Of a stretch of 64,000 bases of DNA, positions 24,901-37,479 are shown piece by piece. The DNA lies in the NCBI GenBank assembly GCA_027604005.1, contig JADGJT010000047.1, positions 1 to 64,000 of the forward strand, in the 5' to 3' direction. The translations under genes and the position numbers were made by a program. The stretch comes from Dinochytrium kinnereticum. Its lineage: Eukaryota > Chytridiomycota > Chytridiomycetes > Chytridiales > Chytridiaceae. Positions within the stretch are counted from its first letter, which is position 1. Every line of letters begins with the position of its first letter. The notes beneath the pieces are model-generated. The model did not search any database. It had not been told where the DNA came from and worked only from the letters and a program-made list of their open reading frames with translations.

Positions 24901-27538
24901 TGCCGAATGAACAAAATCGAACTGGCGTTATTTCAATTAGAGTGTTCGCCGAAGGACCAACTTTGGTTGTAAGCCTGGCGCCTTATGTAGAAGCAAAAGT
25001 ATCTCGGCAGTTGACAACAGTCTCTAGACGGGGATCCGTCGAACCTTCTTTGGTTTGTTACTTATTGGCAATTTTCATTAAGTTAAATAGCAAGGGAAAG
25101 AGCCCGTGAAGAGTCCTGTAGATAATCTAGTGGTCCAAATCAGACTTGAGGGGATTGGGATCTCGTTGATTAGCCGTGAAGTAAAGGTAGTTACTTCCTA
25201 AGGACTTGTGGCTTATTATTTTGCAGGAGATATTGTATGCTTCGGCGAAAAAGGTCGACTTTATCTTTAGAGATACGACTTTGACTCAAGATATGTCTTT
25301 CCGAATCGGATGGCTACAGGTTTATTTACTTACAGGATATCAGCTCTAAGAACGTTCAGATTGATAATCAACTGCCTGGGTCTTTAGAGCCTATCTTCGT
25401 ATACCCTACGGTTTTGCCTAAAGAAGGCGAGGAGCTCTACCACCTTATGGCCACCGTTTCAAAGTCAAAGGATTCTTGTAGTTTGTCTTACACTTTCCTC
25501 CTTCTAAAGTATATTTAGCCTACGGTGTGGATTACTACAATATGTTTACCATACTATTCCAGGAGATATCTGTTGATCTTGACGAGGACTTCCTATACGC
25601 CCTTATTAATTTTGCGAAGTTCGATATTTCTGGCTGGGAATCTCAAGAGAGGTCACAATCCCTTTTTGTTTCTGAGACTCAATCTTGTATAGGAACTTCT
25701 TTGACATGGATCTTTCTATCCCGAAATCAAAGTTTGCAGATGGTGATACCCGGATGTACTTTGAGAAATTCCTGGTGCAGCCTATGCAGTTCAACATATC
25801 GTTCCAGCGTACCCATAGCGAGAAGAGCGAGGAGGCGAGGTTAATTCTTTCTTTCTTGAGTAGAATTGCTAAGCTGTCCTAGAGGTGTTTCATCAAATGT
25901 CTTGACCTTTTTCTATGATGTCTTTACTATGACTGTGGGCAATATTCATGTGAGACTTTATAGTGGTATTCACCCTAACATTATCTTTTATTTTGGCATT
26001 TTTAAGGACGCCCCAATTCGCTTAAATGTAAGCCATGATTGAAACGCTTTGTTTTCTAATATTTCTGGCAAGGCTTTGGAGATGTACCATCCCATCGTCA
26101 CGTTTTCAGAGTTAGTCGACCTGATGATGAAATTCTACTCGCAAGAAGCCGTGGGACAGGTACCTAGCTTCTTCTCTCTCTTTTTGTAACCTCGAATGAA
26201 AGCTCCACAAAATCATCGGATCTGCAGATTTCCTTGGGAACCCTGTAGGACTCTTCAACAATGTTTCGTCGGGTGTAAAGGACTTTTTCTACAAGCCTAT
26301 TGAGGGCTTTGAAATTTCTCGTCCACAAGACTTCGGTATCGGCATCGCTAAGGTAGATCATATTTATACATTAACGGGGATTAACAGCTGGCTTTAGGGA
26401 ACTACAAGTTTGTTCAAAAAAACGGTATATGGTGTCACAGATACCCTGTCGAAGTTTACTGGCAGTGTGAGCAAAGGTAAGGGCGAGGAATGTCTAAGTA
26501 TTTATATTTTCTTTAGGATTGGCTGTGATCACACTAGATGAGGAGTTCCAGGAGAGCCGACGCCTGAGCACAGTTCGTAACCGGCCTCGACATGCAGGTC
26601 ATGGCGTGGCGACTGGCGCAACTTCGTTGGTCACGAGCGTCGCGAGCGGTCTTTCTGGCGTTCTGGTAGGACTATCATAATTCATAATATTGCATTGCTT
26701 GTACTTTTCTCCTAACTTTTTTTCACAGTCTAAACCAATTGAAGGCGCTGAAAAGGACGGCGTGGGGGGCTTCTTTAAGGGCCTTGGGAAGGGTCTTGTT
26801 GGCGTTGTTTCGAAGCCCCTAATTGGAGTGTTTGACCTTGCGACCAATGTCTCGGAGGGTATTAGAAACACAACCACGGTCTTTGACAAGGAGCTTGAGA
26901 AGATTCGACTGCCTCGTCATATTGGAAAGGACGGGATTCTTACTGTACTACCCGTTTATTTCACGTTTGCTTATCTATTTTTCTACTGTCTTCTTTTTGA
27001 AATCCCTTTTTTTGTTTTGTTCTGTATTGACTCATCTTTTGACAGCCATATGATCAACGGGAGGCTCAAGGAAGTTTCTGGCTTCGTTCTATCAATGCAG
27101 GATCAGAGGAGGATTACTTCGCTCACCTTGAGTTGAACATTGAGGATTTAGTGGTCATCGTGACTGATCAACGGATTCTCATGATCCGATGGCGTTCGAA
27201 TCGCATTGACTGGGAGATCCCCTACAAAGGTAAAGGATCATACCTGTAGGACAGTTTGAGATTGATAGTTCTGCCGCGTTTTACAGATCTCCAGCTCGCC
27301 CAGATCAGTAATGGAGGGATCACGTTGATTCAAAAAGGTGCTCAACAGGCAAAGGCTAGGATTATCCCATGCTCCAACCGATCAAGTGCACAGGTTTATA
27401 TTTTCCTTTGTTTAATTCTCTTTATCCCATTTGATGTATAAAAATCAATAAGCTTACGCCATTTCCTCCCAACCACAGTGGATTCACAACCGCATCGAGA
27501 TCATGCTCGCTCGAAGCTCAAGCTTAAATGAGGCTTAA
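15976..27538 (+). CDS. VPS13: VPS13 bridge-type lipid transfer protein
   Basis: VPS13 forms a long hydrophobic groove that moves glycerolipids between membranes at contact sites. The start is diagnostic: [18 protein letters not shown] then [47 protein letters not shown] (chorein-N). The longest exon (about 18920-20170) and its neighbours encode the repeating groove. The SHR-binding/VAB part is around 22290-23450 ([23 protein letters not shown]). The C-terminal part (about 26000-27538) has [38 protein letters not shown], a PH-like segment ([16 protein letters not shown]) and ends SLNEA. I estimate about 3,000 residues and more than 30 introns, most under 80 bp, many of which I joined only locally. 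Length and domain order fit a full-length VPS13. Confidence 0.95.
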
Positions 27539-28235
27539 AACTGAAATAGCTTTATTTTTATTATGTCTCATCTTCCTTGTTGTATATTTTGCTGTGTTTT
27601 CAGAATATCGACTATCTTACTTTTTGCTCCGAACACGACAGTCAGTTCTTGGTCCTTTGCTACTTGGACAGTTGACATCTTTTGACCTGTTTTCATTACG
27701 TTGCTGCATGCTCGTAGATACTGTCATGTGTTATTTTTTTTTTGTTTTGTTTTTTTTGTAGCAATGAAGAATGAACTTGCTTAGACGCACTTCGATGCCA
27801 TGTTTGTTTGTTTGCTTACCATGGTTTGGAGAGGATGGTCCCAGGCTGTAATGCCTAAATTCCTTGTATCGATTTCGTAAAAAGGAATTTCTGACATGTC
27901 CAATTTGCCTATGTGGACAACCTAAGGATTAGTTAATTGAAAACGATATATGTCACCTCATCTTGAACTGAATGCAAAACCAAAAATCCGGTTGATGTGA
28001 GATTGACGTGACGAGGCAAGATGATTTCGTCGCGGTTCCCATTTTCTCTTGTTTCACTTGCAATGTGTATGACTGCCGCTTTAAGTTTTTTTTTAATCAC
28101 GGTGTCCTCATCGAGCGGCTGGTGCTCGAGTAAAAAGACTGTACAGGCAAATTCAAGTTAATCAAAGTGCAAACATGTACAGGCATGTATGTACTTGGCT
28201 TTCAATTCTGGCTCAGAGGGATAAAGGAATAAACA
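27539..28235. other. convergent 3' intergenic region
   Basis: About 700 bp lie between the stops of VPS13 (+) and APC4 (-), the largest gene-free gap right of position 2000. It is AT-rich with T runs near 27735 and 28086. I see no conserved frame or RNA gene. Confidence 0.5.
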
Positions 28236-30268
28236 CTAACCATCTGGGGAATCCTGCGCAAAAACCACATAAAAGTTCACGCACTTCCTCATCACTTTTG
28301 CCGTCTCAAGCTGTAAACGAACGCCGTCACGACCCAATGCAAAGCGAGGCACCGGCACCCTAATCACTGGTTTACGCAAAATTCTTATACTCATCTTCTC
28401 TCTCACTCCCTCAAAAATCGCATTGAAGAGCTTGGGGAGGGTACTACACATCTTAATCAGGTTCCCCATGTTCTCAAAAGCCTGAATCCGGCCCGTCATA
28501 TGTTGACCCTGCAAAAAAGCTTGCCAGAAGCCTATGGCTTCAGATGATTCAGGCATCGTCGTAACCTCATGTATTGCGCGTGGCTCGGCGGCTAGTTGAA
28601 TTCCTGCATCGGATTGAGGTTTAGAATTGACTAAGGATCAATGTGGATTCCTGTGATGGCTAACCGTTGTTGAGAAATTCCATAAATGTTTTATAAGACT
28701 TAAAGCAGTCTGATAGGTCCTCCATGTAATCAGTTGTCATTCTTGAGGCGACGGTGAGTGTGTTTATCACGAGCTTGATAGATTCATAAGATAGGCCAAT
28801 ATCGCAAACCTCTCCACGCATTCTTTCGAAGTTAGAATTTAGTTAATGAGTCAAGCTCACGATGAGCTGATTCCAAGGAGGTCACTTAAAATCGATAAAA
28901 GGCCCTCGATGTTTGAGAGAACGGTCTTCTTAAGAAGATTTTTGAGGGAGGTATGCGCGCTATCTATCAGAGCTTTCCATTTTTGCAAACCCTGGAGGAT
29001 TCGTAAGTAAGGAGTTTCAGATGATTAATCGTACCTTGACTGTGAGATCTTGACAGAAGTAAGAGGCTAAGGCTGGGGAAATCTTCCCACTGCTCAAGTA
29101 ATGAAGCATAGACATATTGGTTTCTATGGGTGAGATCAGGTGAGATTGCAGTCAGTATTTTCGGGTCAAACCTCCTTCCGCCTGAAGCCGATTGGTTAGA
29201 AAAGTCATCTGAAGATTGCTAAACTCCGTGAGCTTTCCATCCTCAGTTTCCAGCTTTTCTGTGGAAGTGCCGAGGTGCGATAACAATGTTTCGATTTGAA
29301 GGGATATCCTGGCTAGCTTTCGAAGAGGTTCTCTCTGCTTACGTGCAAAGGAAATGTTGTGACTGTGGATTTGTAGTTGATCTGTTGGCCAAGAGACGAT
29401 GTCAAAATGCCAATCGCTTGAAAGGAATATTACCGTTTTGAAGAAAGGAGACAGAGAACTCATTTAACGTTTGGGATGTACCTAAAACCGCGACTGCGGG
29501 CTGGGCGGTTCGTCAGAAACAAAAATGGAATTATGAATTCATACTAATTGTCCATCCTCTAAATCAGCGGCTTGGGTCCATCCAATGTCCATGAAGCCTT
29601 GAAGCCTGCAAGAATTTGGGAACCGAGAGAAAAACTAACATAACGCACCTCAAATTAATCTGCATGTTCTCGTCCCTTGCAATCAAAATAGTGTAGCCTT
29701 CAGGGTCTTGGCGATGGGGCTATTGATGATTAAAATCGTCCCGACACTGAAGTCTACCTCTACGCAACGAGGGTCATGGCATATCTTTTCTAGTCTGGAG
29801 CTAGTAGGAGGCAATCCAAGTCCATCATCCACCCAAATTAAGCTCGAAATCCTACCCAGTCGACGCTCATCAAAATGAACTTTGTGAATCTGTTGCCCTG
29901 TCTCTGCGCTAAAGAGCGATATTGACCCGTCCGAAAACCCAACGGCAATCTCCCTGCCTTCAGTTTTCGTATGAGCGTTGAATTATTATTTGAAGCTTCG
30001 GTCAATGCATATAGAGCTAGAAGGCAGGCATAAAAAGCGGCTATATACCGTCAGGCCTCCACGCAAAGTCCTCGATGCCAGGGTTCTTTCGATAAATCAG
30101 CCATGCCCTCGAATTCGACTTGGCGCGGTAACCGATCAGCTCGCCGGTGATCGAGAGCGCGGCCAGCAGTTCATAGCCGGGAGCCCATCGACACAGAGAG
30201 GTGGGATTGATGAACGAATAACTGTCGATAAGCTCCATGGCGTCGGTGGGAGGTTCGTCCGCCAGCAT
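28236..30268 (-). CDS. APC4: anaphase-promoting complex subunit 4 (APC4)
   Basis: APC4 is a scaffold subunit of the APC/C ubiquitin ligase that drives mitotic exit. The first exon reads like the APC4 WD40 N-terminus: LCRWAPGYELLAALSITGEL then IYRKNPGIEDFAWRPDGREI and AVGFSDGSISLFSAETGQQI. The following exons give the interrupted propeller and then the long helical domain (FKSYKTFMEFLNN near 28690, a segment near 29000-28880 ending LLSILSDLLGIS). The C-terminus at 28236 ends QDSPDG. About ten short introns are present. The total is probably near 500 residues, shorter than the human protein of about 800. The ATG at 30268 precedes MELIDS (a second possible start). It is divergent from the aminotransferase gene. 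Confidence 0.82.
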
Positions 30269-30695
30269 TTCCTGTTGGTTTTGTTTGACTTGTCAATTGG
30301 AAGGACTGATTTGCATGGCCCTTCTCAACCTGCCTGCTCTCAACGGAATGGATGTTCGATGCCTTTGATGGGCAGATGCGGCCGCAACCGATGCGTGTCT
30401 GCAGTGCCTGCGGGGTATGCTTATGGAGGCAGGTGGAAGAATGTACGGGGAAGTGATCATCTTGCTGCGGCGATCAACGCGCTCCTCCGCTGATAGCCCC
30501 AGGCATCATTCCTCAGCAGCCCGCATGCGGTCAGGCAATGTCGGACGGGGGTATCCGGTGAATCCACCAGCAGCATCGCCGGCATTTCCGATGATTCCTC
30601 TGTTCCTTCAAGCCCCCACCCAGCAGGCAGCCAGATGTTGACAAATCACCCGAGTTGGTTTTTTTGACTTTCTCCCCAACCGACCCGACCCGTCC
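30269..30695. promoter_or_regulatory. divergent upstream region (APC4 / HIS5)
   Basis: These 427 bp lie between the APC4 and histidinol-phosphate aminotransferase start codons. Open frames exist on the plus strand (around 30417-30641), but none has an identifiable product. The promoters of both genes should lie here. Confidence 0.5.
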
Positions 30696-32066
30696 ATGCC
30701 TGCCCCGTCGACCTTCTCCGTCGCATCGCTCGTGCGGCCAAACATCCTGGCGCTGAAGGTGAGTGAATACCTGGGTGCCCGCTGGATTCCATTCCTGGGG
30801 CCGTCCCTTGCTGCTGCTGGCTTGTCTTTGTTCTTATACTTATGAGGGTCCTGGCTTATCGTCTACTGTCAGCCTTACAGGTGCGCAAGGGATGACTTCT
30901 CAGAGGGCATTCTACTTGATGCAAATGAGAATGCATTCGGCCCTGCCATCGCGGATGGATCCATTGCCGGCTTGGAGGGCCAGGACTTGGAGCGCTACCC
31001 TGATCCCCACCAGCTTGAGATCAAGAAAGCTCTTGCAGAATTCAGGGGCATCCCATCTACTGATTACTTCTTCCTCGGGGTTGGCTCCGATGAGTCCATC
31101 GATCTTCTCATCAGGGTGACTTGCGTCCCTGGAAAGGACAAGATTCTCATCTGCCCTCCGACCTATGGAATGTACTCAGTCTGCGCCCAGATCAACGATG
31201 TGCAGGTTACCTCTATCCCTCTCGACGTTGAGGACGGAAGGTTCTCTATTCAAAATGAGAAGGTACTAAATAATGCTGGACCGACTATGATCTTTGTTCT
31301 CTTTTTCTTACCTTGATGCTTTTAGGTTAAGGCTGCCTTGGCGGCAGACCCTTCCATCAAAGTCGTATTTCTGTGCTCTCCCGGAAACCCCACAGGGACT
31401 CTTCTCTCTCACGCGGACATCAAGGAACTGCTGGAGTTCGAAAAGTACAACGGTGTCATCGTCGTAGATGAGGCGTATATAGACTTCTGTCCAGAGGGTT
31501 CGTCCGTTGCCAACCTCATTCCCTCCTACTCCAACCTTGTGGTGACCCAGACCCTCTCAAAGTCTTTTGGTCTTGCTGGAATTAGGTATTTCTGAACCTG
31601 CGTTGACGCGGCTGACATGCTTTCTAGGCTTGGCGTCACGATCGCAACACCAGAGCTCACGGCCGTGTTCAACAAAACTAAGGCGCCTTACAACATCTCA
31701 TCCGTTACTTCTATGCTTGGAAAAGCCGCGTTGAGCCCGAGCGGCATCCAAAAAATGAAGGCCAACGTGGACCTTCTCAACCAGCAACGCTCTCACCTCA
31801 TTGCCACGCTCTCGGAGCTTCCCTTTGCCGGGAGGATCCTGGGTGCCAACCACGCCAATTTTGTTGTTGTTCAGATCGTTGGTAATGACGGCTCTCCTTC
31901 CAATCCCCTTGCGTTGAAGATTTACGAAAATCTGGCGCGCGTGGAGGGGGTTGTGGTGCGTTTCAGAGGCAATGAGATCGGGTGTACTGGCTGCCTGCGG
32001 ATAACAGTAGGCACTCCGGAGGAGAACAAGGTGCTGATGAGCAAGCTCAGGGCAATGAGCATTTAA
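30696..32066 (+). CDS. HIS5: histidinol-phosphate aminotransferase
   Basis: This is the PLP enzyme of histidine biosynthesis (EC 2.6.1.9): imidazole-acetol phosphate plus glutamate gives histidinol phosphate plus 2-oxoglutarate. Exon 1 encodes MPAPSTFSVASLVRPNILALK. The next exon continues PYRCARDDF, LLDANENAFGP and LERYPDPHQLEIKKAL. Further motifs are GVGSDESIDLLIR, PPTYGMYSV, FLCSPGNPTGT and VVDEAYIDF, and the PLP-lysine motif TLSKSFGLAGIR with the Lys codon at 31560-31562. The C-terminus has VRFRGNEIGCTGCLRITVG and ends RAMSI. Four exons and three introns give about 390 residues, full length for the family. It lies 97 bp upstream of TRM82 on the same strand. Confidence 0.96.
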
Positions 32067-32136
32067 GTAAAACACGCCTTTTCACGTCCACCTCGCCCTG
32101 CACTTCGCACTGCTGAAGACTGTCAGCTTGTCCAAC

Positions 32137-32153
32137 AAAAAAAAAAAAAAAAA
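32137..32153 (+). repeat. 17-bp poly(A) run between HIS5 and TRM82
   Basis: A run of 17 A lies between the HIS5 stop codon (32066) and the TRM82 start codon (32164). It probably lies in the HIS5 3' UTR or the TRM82 promoter, since the whole gap is only 97 bp. Confidence 0.8.
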
Positions 32154-32163
32154 GGCTCAAAAG

Positions 32164-34060
32164 ATGGAGGCTTCAGCATGGTTGCCATTCCGGCGAGCAT
32201 TCTGCCACCCGCACAGGCCGCTCATCGTCCTCTTCTACGGCAACCGGTTCCTGGCCATCAGAAGCAGGTGAGCTCGCCCACCGGAGTTCAACATCCATTA
32301 GACTCACCGAACACGGCGTTTTCCTCCCGTGAGCAGCGATGCATCCGTTGTCGCTGGACCAGATGACAATCCCCTCACATCTAAGCCCGAAGCGCATGTG
32401 ATCAAGGCAGAGGACTTTCCGGGAGCAGACATTAAGGCGGCCTCATTCCACGGTGATTTGATGGTGGTCTGCTCAGAGGACAAGCTCTTGAGCGTCTGGA
32501 ACGTTGCAGAGTGGAAGCTGGTCTTCAAAACGTATTTCGAATGCATTGCTGCTCTTTATCTTTCCTTCGAAACTTACGCTGATATTGGATATTGTTTCTG
32601 TTCGCAGTGAAACGCCAAAGAGGGTGAATGTCGTTCAGTTTTCTCCCTGTGGCAAGCACGTCGTTGTTGGGGACAAGTTTGGAGATGTCTATAGGTTTGG
32701 CCTCTTAAGGTGTTTAAAAAAAAGTTAATCGTTGGGGTAAAGCTTTTCCCTCGAGAATACTGCTGCAGTGTCGCCTCCCACGCTTCTGCTTGGGCATGTT
32801 TCGCTGATAACGGACATGGTGAGGGATTTTAAAGACCACATCATATTGGACTGACTTCTATCCGCTTTAAAGATCTTTTCGAACGACGGCAAGTTCCTAA
32901 TCACTAGCGACCGAGACGAAAAAGTTCGCATCACAAATTACCCACTCACGTTTGACATTCAAGCGTTCTGCCTCGGACATAAGTTGTTAGTATTTCTGGT
33001 CATTTTACATATCTTGCTCTCGGCTTCCTCGGTGCATTTCTTTCGCGGAGCTCGCAAGTTTACTTGATGAATTCATTCTTACGTGTCGACGATGCTTTTG
33101 CAGATTCGTCACCGCCGTCGCCCCAGTCCCGAATTCTGACACCATGATTGTGTCAGGAGGAGGAGACCCCTATCTCCTTGTTTGGGACATTCTATCCGGG
33201 GAACGCATTCAAAAGCTGAGTTGGACTGATACACTCACCGCCTCCGAGCAAGAGCAGGTTTGTGCTAAGCAGCATCTTTCCAATGAACTTAAAAAACAAA
33301 ACAAACGTTTAGGATGACCTCCTCGTTCTCGCCGTGAAATCCTGCCCTAAATCTCAAACCATCGCCGTCCTCATCAATGGCGTTAAGGGTGTTCTGCTCT
33401 TCAACACGCGGACTGGGAGCCACCTTGTCTTCAAGGAGCGTGTTAACCTTCCTGAAGAGGCTTTTGATATCGCTTTCGATTGCAATGGAAATATTTGGGG
33501 GGTTTACATGGGAGTTGAATCTGGTGCGCTCTTGTTTACGATGACGCTTGAGCGGGATAAGGTTGGGTTTGGAATTTTGTTTTCGGAAAGGGGCTTACCA
33601 GTTTTCGTCTTTTGCAGTACGTCCTTCAATCAAATCACGCCAGCCTGGCCTTGAGCAAGATTCAATCAATGCAAGGTGATTAAGTCCTCTTTTTTTTTTC
33701 TGCGTGTTGTCTCTTAAGACGGGCTCTCATAAACGTTCATCCAAACCTCGGAAAAATTGCAGTCGATTCCGTCCCGGATTATCTCATTGATGTTCACTTG
33801 CTAAAAAAACTCTCTGAAGAGGAGTTGCAAGAGCGGCGGAAAGCGCGAAAAGAGAGGAACATTGAGGAAAAGGAAAAGAAGATGGCCGAAGAGAAGGAGA
33901 GGAAGTCTGCTGAAGCGGAGAAAAGGAAGCAAGAGGGCTCGGAACCCAAGACGAAGAAAACTAAACTGTGGGTATTCTTATCTATCGATTCTTCTCTTCC
34001 TCGAGGACATTCAACTCACTGTTTTCTTGTTCGATCAGAGACAAGACGAGCACCGATTAG
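32164..34060 (+). CDS. TRM82: tRNA (guanine-N7) methyltransferase WD40 subunit (Trm82/WDR4)
   Basis: This is the non-catalytic WD40 partner of Trm8, needed for m7G46 in tRNA. The start is [13 protein letters not shown], joined by an intron (about 32271-32339) to [13 protein letters not shown]-like blades follow: [40 protein letters not shown] and [19 protein letters not shown]. The family-typical [15 protein letters not shown] is followed by FCLGHKLFVTAV and [12 protein letters not shown]. The C-terminus is a charged, lysine-rich coiled stretch (about 33800-33960), common in this subunit. A last small exon gives a stop at 34060. About ten short introns are present. AATAAA occurs at 34084-34089, just after the stop. 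It is convergent with the TFIIIC gene, 100 bp between stops. Confidence 0.9.
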
Positions 34061-34159
34061 GATGTTCACTTTATTGATATTTAAATAAAACTTTATTTTC
34101 CCTCTATGTCTAGTCACATGTCTAAGCTCCCATCACAGCCCAACCCCTAAACCATCTCG

Positions 34160-37100
34160 TCACTTCATTCGATTCCCGCAATACAAGCAAAACAATGCCG
34201 CATCCAGCAACAGCAACGAAAAATTATCTTTCGCTTCATTCCACTCTCCCTGCAAGCTCTCCCTGAACAGAGACTTTCTCCCGCAGAACCCGCAGCTCCT
34301 TGTGATGGGAGTCGCGGCCGTCAGCATTGTGCTCATGCATCGGTCTGATTTTCATAAAGGGAAAACAGTCGTTCAGTGGTGTGAAAGGAGGAGTGGACTC
34401 ACCCCAGAGATGCCCGTCTTCGCAGGTGGCTTTGAGTGAGCTGAGAAGCGGTATGGGCCTTGCGCAAGCCAAACAGTTTTCCTTGATAATAAAGTGAGGT
34501 GGTGACGCAAGAAAAGGTAAACGCTCTATCATGGTGCGATAGTCTTCCAAAAGCAATTTTGGATGTAGTCTGTCCAGAGCGAGTTTGAGGGCGTTGAGAT
34601 GAATTCTGTGCATTATGCACCAGTCAAAGATAAGGGATATGATGAGCACGTCTTTCGAGAGAAAAAAAAAACAACTGTCAGTTGATGGACAACTAAAATA
34701 GGATACGGACCTGTTTGAGACAACTCTGAGGCTGATCTTACAGCGAGGACTTGAAGGCAACTGCTGAGATATCCCTGATGAAGTCTTGCTGAGACGCTTG
34801 TAATAAGTTTGGTAAGCTTTCCTTTCATCCTTTCCATCTTTTCTAGCGTCTAAACAAAGTAATGTAAGCCTAAAAACATCTCATCACTCTCCTCTGTTTT
34901 CATTTTCTCTTGTACCTACCCTTAAGCTCTGAGCAATCACAAGAAAAAGCCTTGCTGCATTCATCTTCGGCGAGCACAGGACGAGGCGTTGCATCAGAAT
35001 GATGGATTGAGCCCTACAATTACATCATTAGCTGGTAATATACCAGAAACAGAAATGGCTCACAATGATTTTTCACTTGCATCGACTTGCATCGCTTCAG
35101 GCTCAGGTGCCTGACTCTTTTCGTAAAGCCAAAAAAGAAGCTTCAGCGGGAACGCAGGCAAACCAGACTGGTTCGGTGTATTGATGGAAGTGTAGCAATA
35201 ATCTAGGGCCTCATAAAGGAGAAAGTTCGAGCTGCAGCGAAGGACTTTATGACTCTTAGAAACAGAACCACATTTTCAAATTGCCTACGTATGAACGGGT
35301 CGTGAAGAGCATCTTCGATATGATCAACAAAGAGTGTTTCGGACTCTTCATCGCCCACTACGTAGTGTTTGCAGAGTGTTACGATGCAGCATTCGTCCTT
35401 TTCTGTGCGATACCCCATAAAGTGCTTTTTTGAGAGACTAGTTTGGATGGAGCGGAAAAACAACACTTTAGTAATTATAAAATCTAACCAAAGCTTGAAA
35501 GGCCTTCTCTTAATAAAATAGCAAGCACTATATTAATGGTCATAATACCTACCTTGATAAAACAGCATCTACCACCCCGTTCACAGAACAAGCCCCATAA
35601 AATCGTACCTTAATATCCGCCAACGGTGTCTTTTCATCACCTCGCCCATCCTCCCCTTCTCCAAGCGCTGTGACCGCTTCATTCTTTGTATCAGCCAAAA
35701 GGCTTTCATAAACCGACAAAGTGATATCATCCAAGATCGACAGCTCATACGCAGGAGAAACTTCGATAATAAAGGCTTTTCCATCTTGAGAGTAGGCTCG
35801 GAGGTACTCGCCATTGGTTCCCCATACCAAACCTGGAAGTATTCAATACGGTTTTATTGCCTGCTGGAATGAAGGTCTGTAATATTAGGTACCTGATATT
35901 GCCATTTCGACGGGGAGGAGGAGATCCGTGATGTGATCATTTTCGGGTGGAGAGGTGGGGTCGGGCGAAATCCAGGCCATTGCTAAGTATTGGCCAGCGC
36001 CGATGGCGAGACGGCGGTCCTGTCACGTCACAAATTGGAGTTACATATTTAAAAGAGTCAATAGTCTACAAGATCATGTAAAGAATTAAACTAAACAAAT
36101 GACCTGAACGCTACCTCTGTTTTGCTAAATTTTAGAATGGATATAGGTCCCATACCACTCAAATCAAACCGGTTTAACATGTGATACAAGTAAGATGCGG
36201 TCTCGCCGTTACATAATCGCGTCACTTTGTAAACGTAGACAGATTGGTCTCCAGCTGCCAAAGCCAGCAAGCAATCTACCAGTGCAATTTAAGTTAAACA
36301 AAGATAAAATAAAAAAAAAGGAAAGTGGTTACCATTATCCGCTGAGTCCGTATTTCTCCATGACGACCAAGCAATATCCCTGATGTAGTAAGAGCAAGGT
36401 GCAAGAAAACAGTCTCGCACAACTTTTCGAGAGAATGGGTTGAGACTTTTTCATACAATAAAAGTCATTAAACAGCCTTGATTATCTTAGACGCTGCACA
36501 TTTACCTCCATACCGTCACGACCCCGGCTTTCGACCCGATTGCAAGCAGTACGAAAGGTTTTTCGTACCCTCCAGAAGGATAAAAGTCTTGCTCGGACCA
36601 GCCGATTGCTAAAGTACACGGATCAATTCATTTTGCTCTTTTGGGGGAGGGGTACTTACACAAGCTTTCAAACATCTCCAATTGCATTTCATTTGAATAA
36701 TCGGCCCGCTCGTCAGTCGTGCAGAAAGTGATCAGGTCTTCCGTCAAATCTTGAATCTACAATGAGGTTGACGCGTTAAGTGGGTGTGCGTAGATATTAA
36801 ACAAATCATAGGGTTCACCAAACCTCTTCCCAATATCCTGTGCTGGGGTCCTCTGTCGCCTCATAAATAGCCACACGATTTGCCAGAGAAACACGACCCA
36901 GCAAGCACCTTTATAGTAAAGAAAAAGGGCCAAAATAAAAATGAACAACTGTAATATCACACAATAATCCATTCTTTAGAGGACGGGGAAAATATTGTAT
37001 AGCAGTATGATCATCACCAACCCATGCGACTTTGAAGTTCCCGAAGGCGCCCACGCCGTCATCAAAAATCCACCATCGAAAGCGTCCGAAGTTCTCACAG

Positions 37101-37443
37101 CAAAGTCTACCACCATCAAAAAACGCCATCGAGAAGGCCCCAAACAACTCAACTGTTCAAAGCACCGAAATCCTGTCTCTTTATAGGGGTCTTTGGTTTA
37201 TTCGCAATAACCGTCTTCCTCACCACAAACTCCCCTCTCAAGTTCTCATCATGATTGTCATGGAGTGGCCTCTGCTCACGAAAAGAAAAGCATCCCACGG
37301 ATCAGCCAACCTTCCATAGCTTACGAAATGTGAAAACTCACGAACACATGCAGTGCCTGCATCGTCGTCACCGAGATCTGGTTGTCATGCGACCATGAGA
37401 TGCCGTCGATGCTGGACGGTTTGCCTGGCAGGCGAAAGCTCAT
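34160..37443 (-). CDS. TFIIIC subunit of the delta/GTF3C4 (TFIIIC90) type
   Basis: This is a component of TFIIIC, the factor that recognises A and B boxes of tRNA genes and recruits TFIIIB and RNA polymerase III. The N-terminus is propeller-like: MSFRLPGKPSSIDGISWSHD, ISVTTMQALHVF, then ENLRGEFVVRKTVIAN, FKVAWVGDDHTAIQY, CLLGRVSLANRVAIYEA and YWEEIQDLTEDL. The C-terminus is a complete zinc-binding zf-TFIIIC module spread over two exons: CLACARPIPL...CEDGHLW joined across an intron to DRCMSTMLTA, CGFCGRKSLF and LLLLDAALFCLYCGNRMK. This joins cleanly only if the intron at about 34404-34345 is removed. About a dozen introns are present. The ATG at 37443 is only 36 bp from the cyclin L ATG. Confidence 0.86.
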
Positions 37444-37479
37444 TTTCGGCTTTTGATTTTTTGAGGGAGGCCAAACAGC
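37444..37479. promoter_or_regulatory. 36-bp divergent spacer (TFIIIC / cyclin L)
   Basis: Only 36 bp separate the two start codons, so at least one transcript must start inside the other gene's 5' region. Confidence 0.55.

Noticed and set aside
30417..30641. Plus-strand frame between APC4 and HIS5
   Set aside because: It is short, lacks any recognisable motif and lies in the shared promoter region.
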